NCBI RefSeq assembly: GCF_009727055.1
Contig: NC_052351.1
Location: 53,004,087-53,068,086 of the forward strand
Source: Benincasa hispida
Taxonomy: Eukaryota > Streptophyta > Magnoliopsida > Cucurbitales > Cucurbitaceae
DNA length: 64,000 nt
Direction: 5' to 3'
This document shows, one piece after another, positions 14,999 to 28,100 of this stretch. Below the pieces are notes generated by a model that was given only the letters and a program-made list of their open reading frames with translations, had not been told where the DNA came from and did not search any database. A program made the translations under genes and the position numbers. Each line of letters starts with the position of its first letter. Position 1 is the stretch's first letter.

Positions 14999-17240
14999 TT
15001 TTGTTTCCTGAGAATCCTTGAATCGGAGAATTTGATTGTAGCAAAAGCAGAAACGCAGAATCAAAGAATTTAAGTGGAGAAGGAGAGCGGTTCGCTAAAG
15101 AAAAAGAAAAAAACCCACGGGCGCATCACGGATCACAAAAAAACCACGACTTTTTTTAAATAATAATAATAATAATTTTTATGTATAGAATACTTTTACA
15201 ACAATGACGTAAATCCAAGTTGGGATAACAACACATAATCCCTTAATAAAAAGCTCATATATTTCACTTTTATCTGGTTTTTTTTTTATTATTATTTTTA
15301 AAAACGCCACTTCTAAATTACACAAAAATTACACACAATTACCTTTTTGTCCTTTACCCCTAAACAATTATACATTTTTCAAAAAAGAAATCAGAAGTTT
15401 CCTTCATTCACATGTAGTTTTTATTTTAACCAAACCTCATTCTCTCTCCCTTCCTCGTTCTCTCCATCCCTTGTTCTTTTCACCTTCACAACAGCCCATG
15501 CCAACCAAACTGGCCAGCGGTTCACCGACGACGACCATTGGACGACGAACGACAGACGCGAAGTGGAACTCTGGTGTTGAATGGCAAACTCAAAGCGAAA
15601 CAGTGAGCGACTCGACGACCTCGAACTATGTGTAACTAGGCTAGACGACGGACGATGAGCGACTAGGCTTAATGGCAGTGCAACTCGGACGACGATAGAC
15701 AACGATTTTTGGGGGGAAAAAAAGACCAAGCAGGGACGATGACCAAATAATTTTAGCCATTTGGATGACTTTCTAGCGATTTAGGACCTAACGAAACCGA
15801 TTTAGTTCTAGTTTTTACAATTTATGTGATTTCAAACATACGGTTGGGATTTTTTTCCCTTCTTTTTTCTAAAATTAGAATATGTTTTATACGGTTGAAA
15901 CATTGTATATTTTCATAATATATACTGTAATATACATTCATGATTTGAGAAGAGTTAGGCTTTATGTTGTATTATATACTCCGTGATATGACATGTTTGG
16001 GGATTTAGCATGTAACTATATCTTAACGAATGTGTTGGGTTTCTCACTACTTTAAAACAGTTTATATGAAATATATTGTAATATCGAAGAGGGATTTATA
16101 ATATATGCTTTGGTGTAAATGATCAATGAATAAGGTTAACTTATTTATACTATAATGTCTTATGGTATACACCATGTCATATGATACTGTTTGGGGGTTT
16201 ATCAAGTATATATGTCTTAATGAATGTGTTAGGTTTCTCATTACTGTAAAAGGTTTATATGAATTATATTAGGAGTAAAAAGTATATATGAAATATATCG
16301 AGATAGAGAACAGGGAATTATATTATGTACAAAGATATGTTTAAAAGATTTATATAAAATATATCAGTACATAGGTTTATTTTGCGTTTATACGACGCAA
16401 AATAAACAATAGAATATAATAGACAAAATCAAATACCTGGGATAGATATTTGATTCAATATATACAAAGATACGTTTATGTTTACAATGGGTAAAAAAAA
16501 CCAAAAAACCATGGAATATTTTAAAATAACCATGATTTTTTGTGAGTGAAATTAGTTGTTTCATCATCAAATGTGTTACATGAAAGATAAAATCAAATTA
16601 AATGCATTTTCTCTCTCTAATTAAAAATGGGAAGGAAATCTTAACAAATAAATGTATTTTTTCTCTCCTATTAAAGAAATGAATAAAATCTCAACAAATA
16701 AATCCAAGTGGTATTTCAATTCGAAAAACCCATTAAATCTTATATATGAATTATCAAAAGTTTAGATATTTATGAAAACAAGTTTCAAAAATGGATTTAA
16801 AATCTAAATATCGTTAAATAAATATACAAAGTTTTTGGTTTTTTTTTTTCAAAAATGGGTAAATGGACTTGTTATTTACACAAAAATTAAGTAACTGCAA
16901 GCAAAATCTACATTGATAGACTCTATCACTATAGAGTCTATATGTTACATAGACTTTCAGAGCTAAATCTAAAATTTGTTATACCTACAAGTCCTTTTAT
17001 ATGCTAATGACCTAGATTTGAAACTACTCCTAAAAATTAGGTTGAAATTACTTTAAAAAACCCTTTTATCGAATCAGAATCTCAAGCACTAAAAAGATAA
17101 AAACCTATAAGGAAATTGAAGGCTCTCAAATTGAACCATAATTTTTTCCAAACACAAAAAATTCTCATTTTGAACACAAAAACAAAAAACAAAAAAAAAA
17201 AAAAAGAAACAAGAACTCAACCTTGTCATGATTTTCATAT
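14999..17240. other. TPI upstream region and intergenic DNA
   Basis: The first 100 or so bases are the probable TPI 5' UTR and promoter side. AT-rich DNA follows. Between about 15960 and 16275 two diverged copies of a roughly 200-bp unit are visible (shared phrases gtttgggg.ttta and aatgtgtt.ggtttctca). A GACGAC-rich patch at about 15520-15740 opens frames on both strands, but they match nothing I know. Confidence 0.45.
16375..16407. repeat. Perfect 13-bp hairpin
   Basis: The arms gtttattttgcgt and acgcaaaataaac are exact inverses around a 7-base loop. No T-run or gene context suggests a terminator. It may be a remnant of an inverted-repeat element. Confidence 0.7.
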
Positions 17241-17604
17241 GGAATTAGGGAAAAATACTCTTTTGGTCCCTGAATTTTTAAAAATATAAGTGATTGGTTC
17301 TTAATGTTTCAAATTGACCATTTTAGTCCCAAAATCTTGAAGAATGAGTTTAAAAGATCCTCAACTATTAAATCTATGAAATTTAAATATAAAATTGATT
17401 AAATATATGATGCAGGAAGATGAGTTGAAAAGGTTATTATTTTTAATATTTCTCACTTTCCTCTCCTCTTTCTTCTTCTTCTTTCTTCTCTCTTATCCAT
17501 CTCCATCTAGCTTCCTTTTTATTTGGAAATGGTCGTCGGTCGAGAAGAATGGCTTGAAGAAAGCCACCTCCAGCCTCGAGAAAAAGCTTTTCTCCAATAG
17601 CTTC
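17241..17604. other. Repeat-derived intergenic stretch
   Basis: Contains cttttggtccctgaattttt and ccattttagtccc, words shared with dispersed fragments near 29540, 30110 and 52290. These are the ends of a common TIR-repeat family in this window. No gene is seen. Confidence 0.4.
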
Positions 17605-19376
17605 AATCTTGGATTCAACATTTTGAAAAGCAACATGATGATGAAGAGGATGACAAACGATAAATTGTTGTTTGATTTCTCCCCCACACCTCTACAAGGT
17701 GGTGCTTGCTATCCAAATAACAAAAAGATCAATTTGGACATCTTGATTGATTCCATCTTTTTAACTTTTGAATCCTGCAAGATTTATACATAGTGTTGTT
17801 CTTCTTGTTCTTCACAACATTTTATCTAATACTCCATGAATGTTTAGGATGGAACAAAGAGTAACCACAACTATTTCAAGAAGAAGAAGAAGGATCACAC
17901 GTCTCAATTGGAACTCTATTTCTAAAACAATGATTCATAGAACAAAATATATGTAATTAATTTATTCTTCGTGAATCATTTCTTATTTAGCACCATTACA
18001 AGAAATGCCCCATTTCTATAGCTTTTGATTGTAGCACTTTATGAAATACGCTATAAAAAAGAGGAAGGAAAGAAAAAAAAAAAAGGTGAAAAGCCAAATC
18101 TTTTGGCGTGCGCTAAAATTCGTGTATTCCCCCTATTCTCCATTCTTCCCCCTTGCCCTATATCCAACGACTCAGAGCAATTCCTTCACATAGAAAAAAT
18201 TTCTCCCTCTCTCATTTTCAAGCATCATCACCATGTAGGAGATTTGCTTCTTCTTCATTGGCGTCCAGATTAAACAAATTTGAGCAACCCTTCCAATCTT
18301 GGCATCCAGCTTTCTCATGCGTTCTTCTGGTCTCAGTATCCCTCTTTCTCAGGCATCTATGATTTTCCAAACCCATCATCCCTCCTTTTGGTGTTCTTTC
18401 AGTCTTGGCGGCTTCTTCTTTTTGGCGTCTCTCTAAATCGTGAATCAATGAGTTTTTTCCCCTCTCTATCACTTTTTAGACTATTTCTAAATCTTGGATT
18501 CAACATTTTGAAAAGCAACATGAAGATGAAGAGGATGACAAACGATAAATTGTTGTTTGATTTCTCCCCCACACCTCTACAAGGTGGTGCTTGCTATCCA
18601 AATAACAAAAGATCAATTTGGAATCTTGATTGATTCCATCTTTTTAACTTTTGAATCCTGCAAGATTTATACATAGTGTTGTTCTTCTTGTTCTTCACAA
18701 CATTTTTATCTAATACTCCATGAATGTTTAGGATGGAACAAAGAGTAACCACCAACTATTTCAAGAAGAAGAAGAAGGATCACATGTCTCAATTGGAACT
18801 CTATTTCTAAAACAATGATTCATAGAACAAAAATATATGTAATTAATTTATTCTTCGTGAATCATTTCTTATTTAGCACCATTACAAGAAATACCCCATT
18901 TTTATAGCTTTTGATTGTAGCACTTTATGAAATACGCTATAAAAAGAGGAAGGAAAGAAAAAAAAAAAAAGATGAAAAGCCAAATCTTTTGGCGTGCGCT
19001 AAAATTCGTGTATTCCCCCTATTCTCCATTTCTTCCCCCTTGCCCTAATATCCAACGACTCAGAGCAATTCCTCCACATGGAAAAAATTCTCCCCTCCCT
19101 CATTTTCAAGCATCATCACCATGTAGGAGATTTGCTTCTTCTTCATTTGGCGTCCAGATTAAACAAATTTGAGCAACCCTTCCAATCTTGGCATCCAGCT
19201 TTCTCATGCGTTCTTCTGGTCTCAGTATCCCTCTTTCTCATGCATCTATGATTTTCCAAACCCATCATCCCTCCTTTTGGTGTTCTTTCAGTCTTGGCGG
19301 CTTCTTCTTTTTGGCGTCTCTCTAAATCGTGAATCAGTGAGTTTTTTCCCCTCTCTGTCAATTTTTAGACTATTTC
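17605..19376. repeat. Direct tandem duplication, 2 x about 885 bp
   Basis: Copy 1 is about 17605-18489 and copy 2 about 18490-19376. The copies are nearly identical and differ by scattered substitutions and 1-2 base indels. Each contains caccattacaagaaat followed by cccc, which resembles the CACTACAAGAAA end of CACTA transposons, then a short frame with SNLGIQLSHAFFWSQYPSF that I do not recognise. Copy 2 ends in tttctagtg, which could be the opposite CACTA-like end. The small indels break every frame differently in the two copies, so I call no gene. Confidence 0.85.
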
Positions 19377-19505
19377 TAGTGTGATTACTGATATTAGGGT
19401 TGTAACTTTCAGTAGCAATGGTATGAAAATGGATTTGTAGAATAATTGGACCTATGAATTAGGATATTGTAGTTTCTCCTTCGAGTTCTTGTTTATGCAA
19501 ACTAG

Positions 19506-20016
19506 GGATGTATATGGGTTGGGTTGGGTTGATGGTGTTTTTTTGAACCATCGGGTTGGTTGGCTCAAAGAATCCAAATACTTAAAATTCAGGTTGGGTT
19601 ATCAGATTATAATTTATTTTTTTCTTTTTAATTAAAAATATGTAAATTTATATACAACATCTCGTAAAATTCAAATGCTAAATACTAATTATATCGAAGA
19701 TATTTATTGCAAACTTCAAATAAAGATAAATATCATAACAATTTTAAAATAAAAACATTTAAAATTCATAAATTAATCAATACAAAGTAATCAAATTTTA
19801 AACAAAGAGAAATATATACTATATTTTATTATATATATAAAATTCGGATTGGGTTGGATCAACCCAAAGTCTTTTTAGCTGACCCAACCCAACCCAACAA
19901 AAATAGAAAAATTTAACCCAACCCAAAAACAAAACTAACCCAACCCAATTCAACCCTTATATTTTAGGTTTGGTAGTCCGGGTTACTCGAATTATCGGAT
20001 TATTTGAACCCCTCTA
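19506..20016. mobile_element. MITE-like element with GGTTGGG-rich inverted ends
   Basis: The left end is rich in gggttgggttgggtt and the right end in cccaacccaa, followed by a phrase whose inverse reads ggggttcaaataatccga. The AT-rich centre has no ORF. Related fragments lie at about 10496-10556 and 59396-59475, which share ttgggttgg, a tcg.attttttcga phrase and a tttttgaacacccg-type end. The GGTTGGG runs resemble telomere repeats but are not the plant TTTAGGG motif. Confidence 0.6.
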
Positions 20017-20691
20017 ATGCAAACTTGAGGTTTATATTCTCCTATTGATTGTTGCGCTCACTATCACTCAAAGAGACAACTAATTTTACAAATCAAAGCT
20101 CTAATCTCACATTCTCCATCCTCACTCTTTTTTCTACATGGATTTTAGTTGTCGATGTCAAAAGGAAGAAGTTTTCTACCTCTTTTAGTTGACAATCGAT
20201 TTTGTTATTTGGGGTTGCTTTGGCTTCTTCCACTTCTAGAGGAAGTAGTTGGTTGTGGTTCATGGCAGAAAGGATTCCCAAGTTGTCTCAACCAAATGAA
20301 AATGGTTGGCTTTTCTTAACTCTAAAGCTTCACCAAGTTATATGTAAATGTCCATACTGTGATTTTTCATTTATCTGGTTCAGATGTGTGATATGGATAT
20401 GTGTTAACTTATCGAATCTTCTGGTTGTTTAAAATTTTTGGAAACAAAACATTCTCGTTCTACTATTAATTGTGTTTTACATTTGCTTCAACTTTTTTTG
20501 GTTTGCAATTTCTCTCTTCTTAACTTGCTGTGATAGTTTCTCAACAGACATTTAAGAGTTTGTGACAACCATTTTTTTTTTGTAGAAATCAAATAATTTA
20601 TGATAGTTGTATGTTTCATATCCATTTAAGAGTTCGTAATGGTCATTTCATCATAGACATCCAAGTTTCAAGTGATTTGAAATCTCGTATA
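20017..20691. other. Intergenic, no gene seen
   Basis: Short frames on both strands here (around 20093-20432) match no family I know. The stretch ends at the probable outer edge of the copia LTR. Confidence 0.35.
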
Positions 20692-22518
20692 TGAAAGGAT
20701 ACGCAAGTACCCATTGTAGAAAAGATCGCGTTCTAGTTTTAATTTTACATAACACGCAAAGAATATATGTGACGGAAACATAATACACATGATCAATTAA
20801 GTATATATATATATATATATATATATTAAAATTAAGAAGAAAAGATTCATAAAACATATCCTTGAAGACTAATCTCTTCAGATTTCCTCTCTAAAATCTT
20901 CGAACACTAACAATAAAAAGATGTTCAAAACCAACAGACGCCACCACATGGAGACCTCGATATTCTCGGAGTAGAAAACCGTAGAGAGTTTGTGGGTTTC
21001 TTTGAATAATTTGGAGAGGGAATGATTCTGTTTTGAGAGAAAAAAAAATATTTTTCCAAAACCTTCAACAACTTCAATATTTTCAACACCTTACAACTCC
21101 AACACATTTTGAAGTATTTATAATAGTGCAAGTGGAAGATGAAAGAATCTTTATTTTCATCTTCCAAATAATAATGAGAGAATTTATTGAAGAAAATGAA
21201 AGGTTTATAAGTTATTTGAAGAAAATGAAGGATTTATGTAATTAAAAATACAAATAATTTAATAAAACTAATTTTCATTTAATACATAATTTTTATTTGA
21301 TTTAGATATATATACTTTAATTTAATATTATATATATAAACAAATTCTCTCAAAAATTTAATCCGAATCAAATTCATATTAAGGTTAATTTTTTCCCTCA
21401 AATTATATCTCATACAATTTTATATAAATAATTCCCTTTACTAATGTGAATAATTCAAATTAATTCGAATTAAAATTTTATCCCAACTGAGCAAATGAGG
21501 GAACCTTATGGACTTATAGTTTGAAGCTCCAATGGTACTTGATTAATTAATCAAACTCTTTGATTAAATTAATCAATTGTCAGTCACTCCACTAAAGACT
21601 GACAGTTGCATTCTTCGCACTACAAATATATTTTTGTGTCCATTGGATATAACCAATCAATGGTGCATTGACCCTTCACAAGTTGCTCGTAAATACAATT
21701 GGGCCAAAAATATTGTTTTGCCCCTGTAATTACATATAACTTCTTAGGTACCACTGATTCCTCTAATGAACAATAAGTCGTAGTCTAACTATGACCAAAC
21801 CACTCTCAGGCCAAGAAAGGGTATGGCATCACATTGTTCAAGCCCCGGAATCAGCTTAAGGGAGCAATTTATCTACAATATCTAACTATAAAAAATGAGT
21901 GAATTTCTTCTTGTGTAACTATGTTCTCAATTCCCTAATTAGAGGAATCCCCAAAATGGTAGGCATATTGAGTCGGCGAAACTGGCCACTCTCACCCATA
22001 CAAATCACATGAATGTCGGCAGGATTTCACAACTTACTCAGGATTCAGGTCAAGTCACCTATGGTCATCCTGATGAAATGCAAGTCTCTTCTATCAACAA
22101 TGTTATATAGAAAGACTATACATTTCGCGATCTAGTCTTATACAAACTCTTTGTATAGAACACCCCTACACACATGTCTACACATGAATGATCAGGATCA
22201 GATCATTTGTAGCATTTTACAACAATTGTAACAACTATAAACCAAGTCGTATTCGTAATTTCACTAGGATAAGGTACCTAGTCTTATCTATCTAATACAG
22301 ATCGTTTAGGTTATCACTTAAACTTGATCTATCTTTATGTTGCTACATACATATTTAAGTTTCAAAAAATAACCCTGAATCTTAGTTTATTGGTTTTTGT
22401 GAATAAATGCAACTAAATGATAAAAAAAATACCTCTTTATTTTATTAGATAAATAAATTGTTTGTACAATACAATTATTTCTACAAGACCCATGAGATTT
22501 AGGGCATCAACCCCATCA
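20692..22518 (-). repeat. 3' LTR of copia element A
   Basis: On the minus strand it starts TGATGGGGTTGATGCC and ends CGTATCCTTTCA, so it has TG...CA ends. It aligns throughout with the solo LTR, for example at gaagctccaatggtac, ccactaaagac and tcattaggatgacc-type phrases. A TA microsatellite at 20802-20826 lies inside it. Coordinates of the left edge are inferred from similarity to 24591. Confidence 0.7.
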
Positions 22519-22619
22519 ATCTCCCACTTATTCTAAAGCTAGTGAGGTGTACAAAAGAAAGAACAAATAAATATAATGTACACTAAAACAAGAAACTAAG
22601 GCATAAAATACGTGCCTAG

Positions 22620-24580
22620 TAATATCTCCCACTTGTCCTAGACAAAATGAGGCATGTCTCGTAGACTTAGACTCTTCAGGTGACCCTCAAACACTTTAGC
22701 TATAAGAGCCTTTATAAACAGATGAACAATGTTATGCGTCAAAGCTATCTTCATGACGATCACGTCTCCTCAATGTACAATAACTCAAATCAAGTGATAC
22801 TTGTACTCAATATGTTTCCCACGCTTGTCTCCTGTTGAAATTAGCCACAACACCACTATTATCACAGTAAAGGGTGATAGGACTTGACATATATGGAAAT
22901 ACTTCCAGTTGAGTCAAGAAATTCCTGAGCCAAACAACCTCTTTGGCAACTTCACAAGTTGCTACATATTTTGCCTCCATGATGGAGTCAGTAATGCACC
23001 CCTACTTTGTGTTTCGCCAGACCACAACTCCTCCATTAAGAGTAAACATTGATTCTAAAGTGAATTTCTTGGAATCCCTATCAGTCTGAAAATCAGAGTT
23101 AGTGTATCCTGTAAGGATCAAATCCTTAGACCCATATACAAGCATATGACTTCGTTCTCCTAAGATACTTAAGAATCATTTTAATGACAATTTAGTTATC
23201 TATCCTGGATTAGATTGATATCTACTGACTATCTCCATTGCATAATAGATGTCAGGTCTAGTACATAACACCCATACATCAGGCTGCTAACAACCGATGC
23301 ATAGGGGATCCATCTCATTTCCTCAACTTCTTGAGGTGTCTTAGGACACTGTTCCTTAGACAAAGCAACTACGTGCCTGAAAGGTAGTAAGCTTCTTTTG
23401 GAGTTTTGCATCGAATACTTGAAAAGTATTTTGTCAATATATGATGCTTGAGACAAAGCTAACAATTTGTTCTTATGATCTCTAAAGATCTAAATGCCTA
23501 GAACAAATTGCGCCTCTCTCAAATCTTTCATTCGGAATTGGACCGCCAGCCACTATTTTATGTCAGTCGGTACTCTTACGTCATTCCCAATGAGTAGGAT
23601 ATCATCTACATATAACACTAAGAAAGCTATTCAACTGTTGATTATTTTCTTATAAACACAAGGTTCATCAATGTTCTAATCAAAGCCATAAGACTTGATC
23701 GCAAAATCAAATCTTATGTTCCAAGATCGAGAAGCTTGTTTCAGTCCATAAATGGACCAATTAAGCTTGCAAACCTTTTACTCTTGACCTTGGGTTATGA
23801 ATCCCTATGTCTGCTGCATATAAATGGTCTCATCAAGATTTTCATTCAGGAAAGAAGTCTTAACGTTCATTTGCCAGATCTCATAATCATAATATGTGGT
23901 AATGGACAGGAATATCCGGATAGACTTTAACATGGCAACAGGTGAGAAAGTCTCCTGATAGTCAACTCCCTCAATCTAAGTATAACCCTTTGCCACTAGT
24001 CTAGCATTGAAGGTTTGCACTTTACCATCTGCACCCTTTTTTCTCTTGTAGATCCATTTACAACCTATAGGTTTTACTCCATTAAGTTGATCGACAAAGA
24101 TCTTAGACTGAATTGATAGACTTCATTTCGAGATTCATAATTTTGATTCACTCATCTTTGTCAACATCCTTCATTGTTTTCTTATATAATAATGGATCCT
24201 TAACTTCACCATCAGATATGACGGCTAGGGTTTCTATTAAACCCACATAACGAACAGGCGGGTTTGATGCCTTCCCACTACGTCAAGGTTCCCTCAACAT
24301 TTGAGGTGAATGTGACAATCTAGATGAACCAAAATCAACAACTCTTGTCAATGTATTTAGCTCTTCAACAGTTGAAGGTTCGATAGTTTCGCTGGAAAGC
24401 TCAATCAATACTATTTTACTATGTGGTTTGTGCTCCCTTATGTGGTTCTCTTCTAAGAATGTTGCATTTTTCGACACAACACTTTATTATCTTTTGGATC
24501 ATAGAAGTAAAAACCTGTCGTTCATTTGGGGTAGCTTACAAATAGGCATAATTTTGAACGAGATTCAAATTTTTTAGGAT
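22620..24580 (-). pseudogene. Copia pol remnant (late integrase linker, RT, start of RNase H), broken
   Basis: Read on the minus strand from right to left, it contains a KNATFLEENHIREHKP segment typical of the integrase-RT junction of copia polyproteins, then the RT core with LYVDDILLIGN (catalytic Asp pair near 23601-23612). A YIDKILFKYSMQNSKRSLLP stretch and the downstream SSLMYG region follow. Several stops and frameshifts interrupt it, so no full protein can be made. The upstream gag, protease and integrase catalytic core are absent. The family copies DNA from RNA during retrotransposition; this copy cannot do so. Confidence 0.85.
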
Positions 24581-24590
24581 TAACCTCAAG

Positions 24591-25500
24591 TGAAAGGATC
24601 AAATCCTGAACGGAAGCGTGTGAACACCTTGTATTTCGATTTTCGATTTATATGAAACAAAACCAGAACAGAATAGAACCATAATAGAGGATAAATAATG
24701 TTTATACATTCAGCATGCGTTTTAATAAGAAGAAAAGAGAATAAGAACATTTTCTAACCTTTGTAGATCCCTTCATCTTCACGAAAATCCCAAGTTTTTT
24801 TCTCAACAATGTATCCCCAACGAACAATGAATACCACCGTAAGAGAGACCTCGATATTCTTTGGAATTTAAGGGTAGAAGAAAGGTCTCTAACCCTTGGA
24901 GGAAGAATGGTGGAGAGGAAAAAATGTTGAGAGAATTTTGGGAGAATTTGGAGACTAGGTTTTCACAAAATGAATCCTTTTTAAAAAAAAAAAAAAATTG
25001 GGCAAAAGAAACAATTTATATGGAGAAAGGTTTACCCTTTCTCCAAGTATTTTCATATTTGCCCTTAGGATTCAATTAATTAAATAACATTTATTTGATT
25101 AATTAGCAAACCTAATAAATAACGATATATAGTAAATCTAATTTAATGTATATAGTTAATTAATTAAATAAACATCATATGTTTATTTACCTCAACTTCT
25201 CAAAATTAACTAATTCTTTATGAAACTGATTCATAAAAATTTATTATTTGAATCCTATTCAAATATTTATCTCTTAATTATGGGTCAAATCTATAATTAA
25301 CCATATCATATAATCTTTATTTTCTTTAGTGAGTTATCAAGGGGACCTTATGGACCTATAGATTAGAAGCTCCAATGATATGAGATTAATTGATTAAACT
25401 TCTTTAATCCAATTAATCAATATTCATTAACTATCAGAACTCCACTAAAGACCAATAGCTACATTCTTCACATTGTAGATTTATTCATTAACTACCAGGC
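24591..25500 (-). repeat. Truncated 5' LTR of copia element A
   Basis: Starts at tgaaaggatcaaatcctg like the left edge of the 3' LTR, and shares gagacctcgatattct, ccttatggac and ccactaaagacc with it. Homology stops near 25500, where the sequence continues as the same LTR in opposite orientation. Confidence 0.7.
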
Positions 25501-25514
25501 ACTGCACAAAATAA

Positions 25515-26735
25515 ATTAACTCTCTATATAACACCATTACTAAAAAAGACTTACATTTCATTAGGATGACCATAGGAGACTTGACCTTAATCCTGAGTGA
25601 GTTGTGAACTTTTGTTTATGACGGCAATCTTTTGATCTGTATGGGTGAGAGTGGTCATGATAGCCGACTCAATAAGTCTACCATTTTGGAGATTTGTCTG
25701 CTTAGGGAGCTGGGAACACAACTACACAAGATGGAATTCACTCATTCCCATTCATTGGGAAAGTACATAAATTGCTCCCTTAATAGCTAGTTTCGAGTCT
25801 TGAACAATGAGGCCTCAACCTCTCATTTTCCCAAGAGGTGTTAGTTTATAGTTGGACTATAAACTGTTTGTTCATTAGAGGAATCCGTGGTACTTAAGGA
25901 GTTAGATGTAACTGCAGGGGTAAAACGGTATTTTGACCTAGCTATAGTTATGAGCATTGTGAAGGGTCATTGCTCTATTGATTGGTTATATCCATGGACA
26001 CAGAAATATATCTACAGTACGAAGAGTGTAGCTATCAGTCTTTGGTGGAGTAATCGGTAGTTAATGAATATTGATTCATTTGATTAAAGAAGTTTAATCA
26101 ATTAATCTCATATCATTGGAGCTTCTAATGTGTAGGTCCATAAGATTCAAATCAAAAGAGAGAATTTTATATTAATGAGATTAATATATAATGGCTAATT
26201 ATAGATATGATCTATAATCTAAATTATGTAAGAGAGATATATTTGAATAAGATTCAAATATTAGATTTATATGAATTCGATTCATAAAAAGATGTATACA
26301 TATAAATATGTGATATTTATACGTTAATTAGTTCCATATTAAATATGATTTAATATAATTATTTAATGGGTTAATTAATTGATTAAGAAATTATTGAGAT
26401 TGAAGGTTAGTATAAATATATGATATATATGATAATTAATTAAATGTGTATATATATATATATATTAAATAAGATTTAATATATGATCTTTTAATTAATG
26501 TGCCAATTAATTAAATAAGGGTTATTTAATTAATTAGCACTAAGGCTATAAAGGGAAATACCATATAAATATATCCTTATAACCCATTTAGGGTAAGGAA
26601 ATTTTTATTACACAAAAATCCTAGCCTCCAACCTCCATCCTTTCTCTAACTTCTCTCTAGAAATTCTCTTCCATTTTCCTCCTAAAAAGTTCTTGGAGAT
26701 CATTCTTCTAAGTTCTTTAAAATTCTAAGGCATCT
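25515..26735 (+). repeat. Copia LTR fragment in opposite (plus) orientation
   Basis: Contains tcattaggatgaccatagg, gggtgagagtgg, tagaggaatccgtggtac and ggagcttctaatg in the order expected for the sense strand of the same LTR family. It runs to a U5-like C/T-rich end near 26735. Its 5' part is missing. Together with 24591-25500 it forms a head-to-head inverted repeat. Confidence 0.75.
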
Positions 26736-26744
26736 ACATACCCA

Positions 26745-28100
26745 TGAATTCTCCCACCTGCCCTAGATTTAGGAAGGTTATGGTACGAGTCTGACTAGGT
26801 GACCCTCGAACACTTTAGCTATGAGGGCCTTTATAAATGGATCAACTAAATTGTCTTCTATTATCTTCTGAGGCTATTTGCGTGACAATCACGTCTCCTC
26901 GGTATACTATCTCCTTGATGAAATGGTACTTGCGTTTGATGTGTTATTCATGGTTATGGCTTCTGGTTCTTTTGAGTTGGCAACTGCTCCATTGTTATCA
27001 CAATAGAGGGTGATTAACAGATGCATATTTGGAACTACTTCTAAATCGGTCAAGATAATGCTTTTTTGGCTGCTTCACATGCAACTACATATTTTGCTTC
27101 CATGGTGGAGTCAGCAATACAACTTTACTTAATACTTCTATATACTGTAGCTCCTTCATTCAGAGTGAATACCGATCCCGAAGTAGATTTTCTGAAATCC
27201 AATCGGTCTAAAAATCAGAATCAGTGTATCCAGTAAGAATCAAATCCTTATTGCCATACACGAGCACATAGTCCCTTATTCTCCGAAGATACTTGAGGAT
27301 GTTCTTAACGACAATCCAATGACTATATCTAGGATTGGACTGAAACCTACTGACTATTCCAGCCGTATAACCTATGTCTGGACGTGTACACAACATCACA
27401 TACATCAAACTCCCGACTGCTGATGCATATGGAATTCTTTCCATTTCCTCATCTTCTTGAGGTGTCTTAGGAAATTGTTCTTTAGACAGATGAATTCCAT
27501 GTCTAAAAGGTAATAAACCTCTTTTGAAATTTTGCATTTTATATCTAGACAACGTCTTGTCTATATAAGATGCTTAAGATAGTGCTAGCATTTTGTTCTT
27601 GCGATTCCAAACTATTTGGATTCCAATAACATACTGTGCATCTTCTAAATCTTTCATTTGAAATTGCGATGCTAACCATCTCTTGAAGTCAACAAGGAAT
27701 CCTATCTCATTCCCAATGAGTAGGATATCATCAACATATAGTACCAGAAAAGCTACAGTTTTGTTGACAATTTTCTTGTAAAACAAGGTTCGTCAACATT
27801 TTGTTCAAAGCATAAGATTTAATCATTGTGTCAAATCTTATATTCCAGGATCAAGAAGCTTGTTTTAACCCATAAATATATCTTTTAAGTTTGCAAATCT
27901 TTTGCTCTTGATCTTGTTTAATAAACTCTTCTGGTTGAGACATGTACATACTTTCTTCAAGATAGCCATTCAGAAAGGTCATCTTGACATCCATTTACCA
28001 TATTTCATAATTATAAAAGGTGAAAATAGATAAAAGTATTCTAATAGACTCTATCATGGCAACAGGAAAGAAGGTTTCTTCATAGTCTACCCCCGCCCTG
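26745..28100 (-). pseudogene. Copia element B pol remnant (RT and RNase H), broken
   Basis: On the minus strand it encodes YKKIVNKTVAFLVLYVDDIL (RT catalytic YVDD near 27726-27737). QFQMKDLEDAQYVIGIQI and KRGLLPFRHGIHLSKEQ then follow, with SAVGSLMYVMLCTRPDIGY and LKYLRRIRDYVLVYG leading into the RNase H TGYTDSDF motif. Stops and a shift near 27560 separate the parts. It is clearly the same family as element A but less damaged. On its left it abuts an LTR fragment in the wrong orientation, so the element has been rearranged. Confidence 0.88.

Larger units (their letters stand above)
20692..25500 (-). mobile_element. Ty1/copia retrotransposon A, internally deleted, minus strand
   Basis: From the right: a truncated 5' LTR, a short internal part with only the C-terminal half of pol, then a complete 3' LTR. 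The first base of the 3' LTR reads TGATGGGG on the minus strand and is preceded by a purine-rich AAGTGGGAGAT tract. Gag, protease and most of integrase are missing, so it is a non-autonomous relic. The solo LTR at 61573-63620 belongs to the same family. The tandem 25 kb junction is described separately. Confidence 0.8.

Noticed and set aside
15421..15729. 102-aa minus-strand frame in a GACGAC-rich patch
   Set aside because: Low-complexity composition, frames open on both strands, no known domain.
17395..18633. Genes in the 885-bp duplication (frames of 132 and 117 aa)
   Set aside because: Small indels between the two copies change every frame, and no domain is recognisable.
19506..19560. GGTTGGG runs as interstitial telomere repeat
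   Set aside because: Plant telomere repeat is TTTAGGG; the motif here is different and is part of a repeat with inverted ends.
20802..20826. TA-run as a regulatory element
   Set aside because: Ordinary microsatellite inside the copia LTR.
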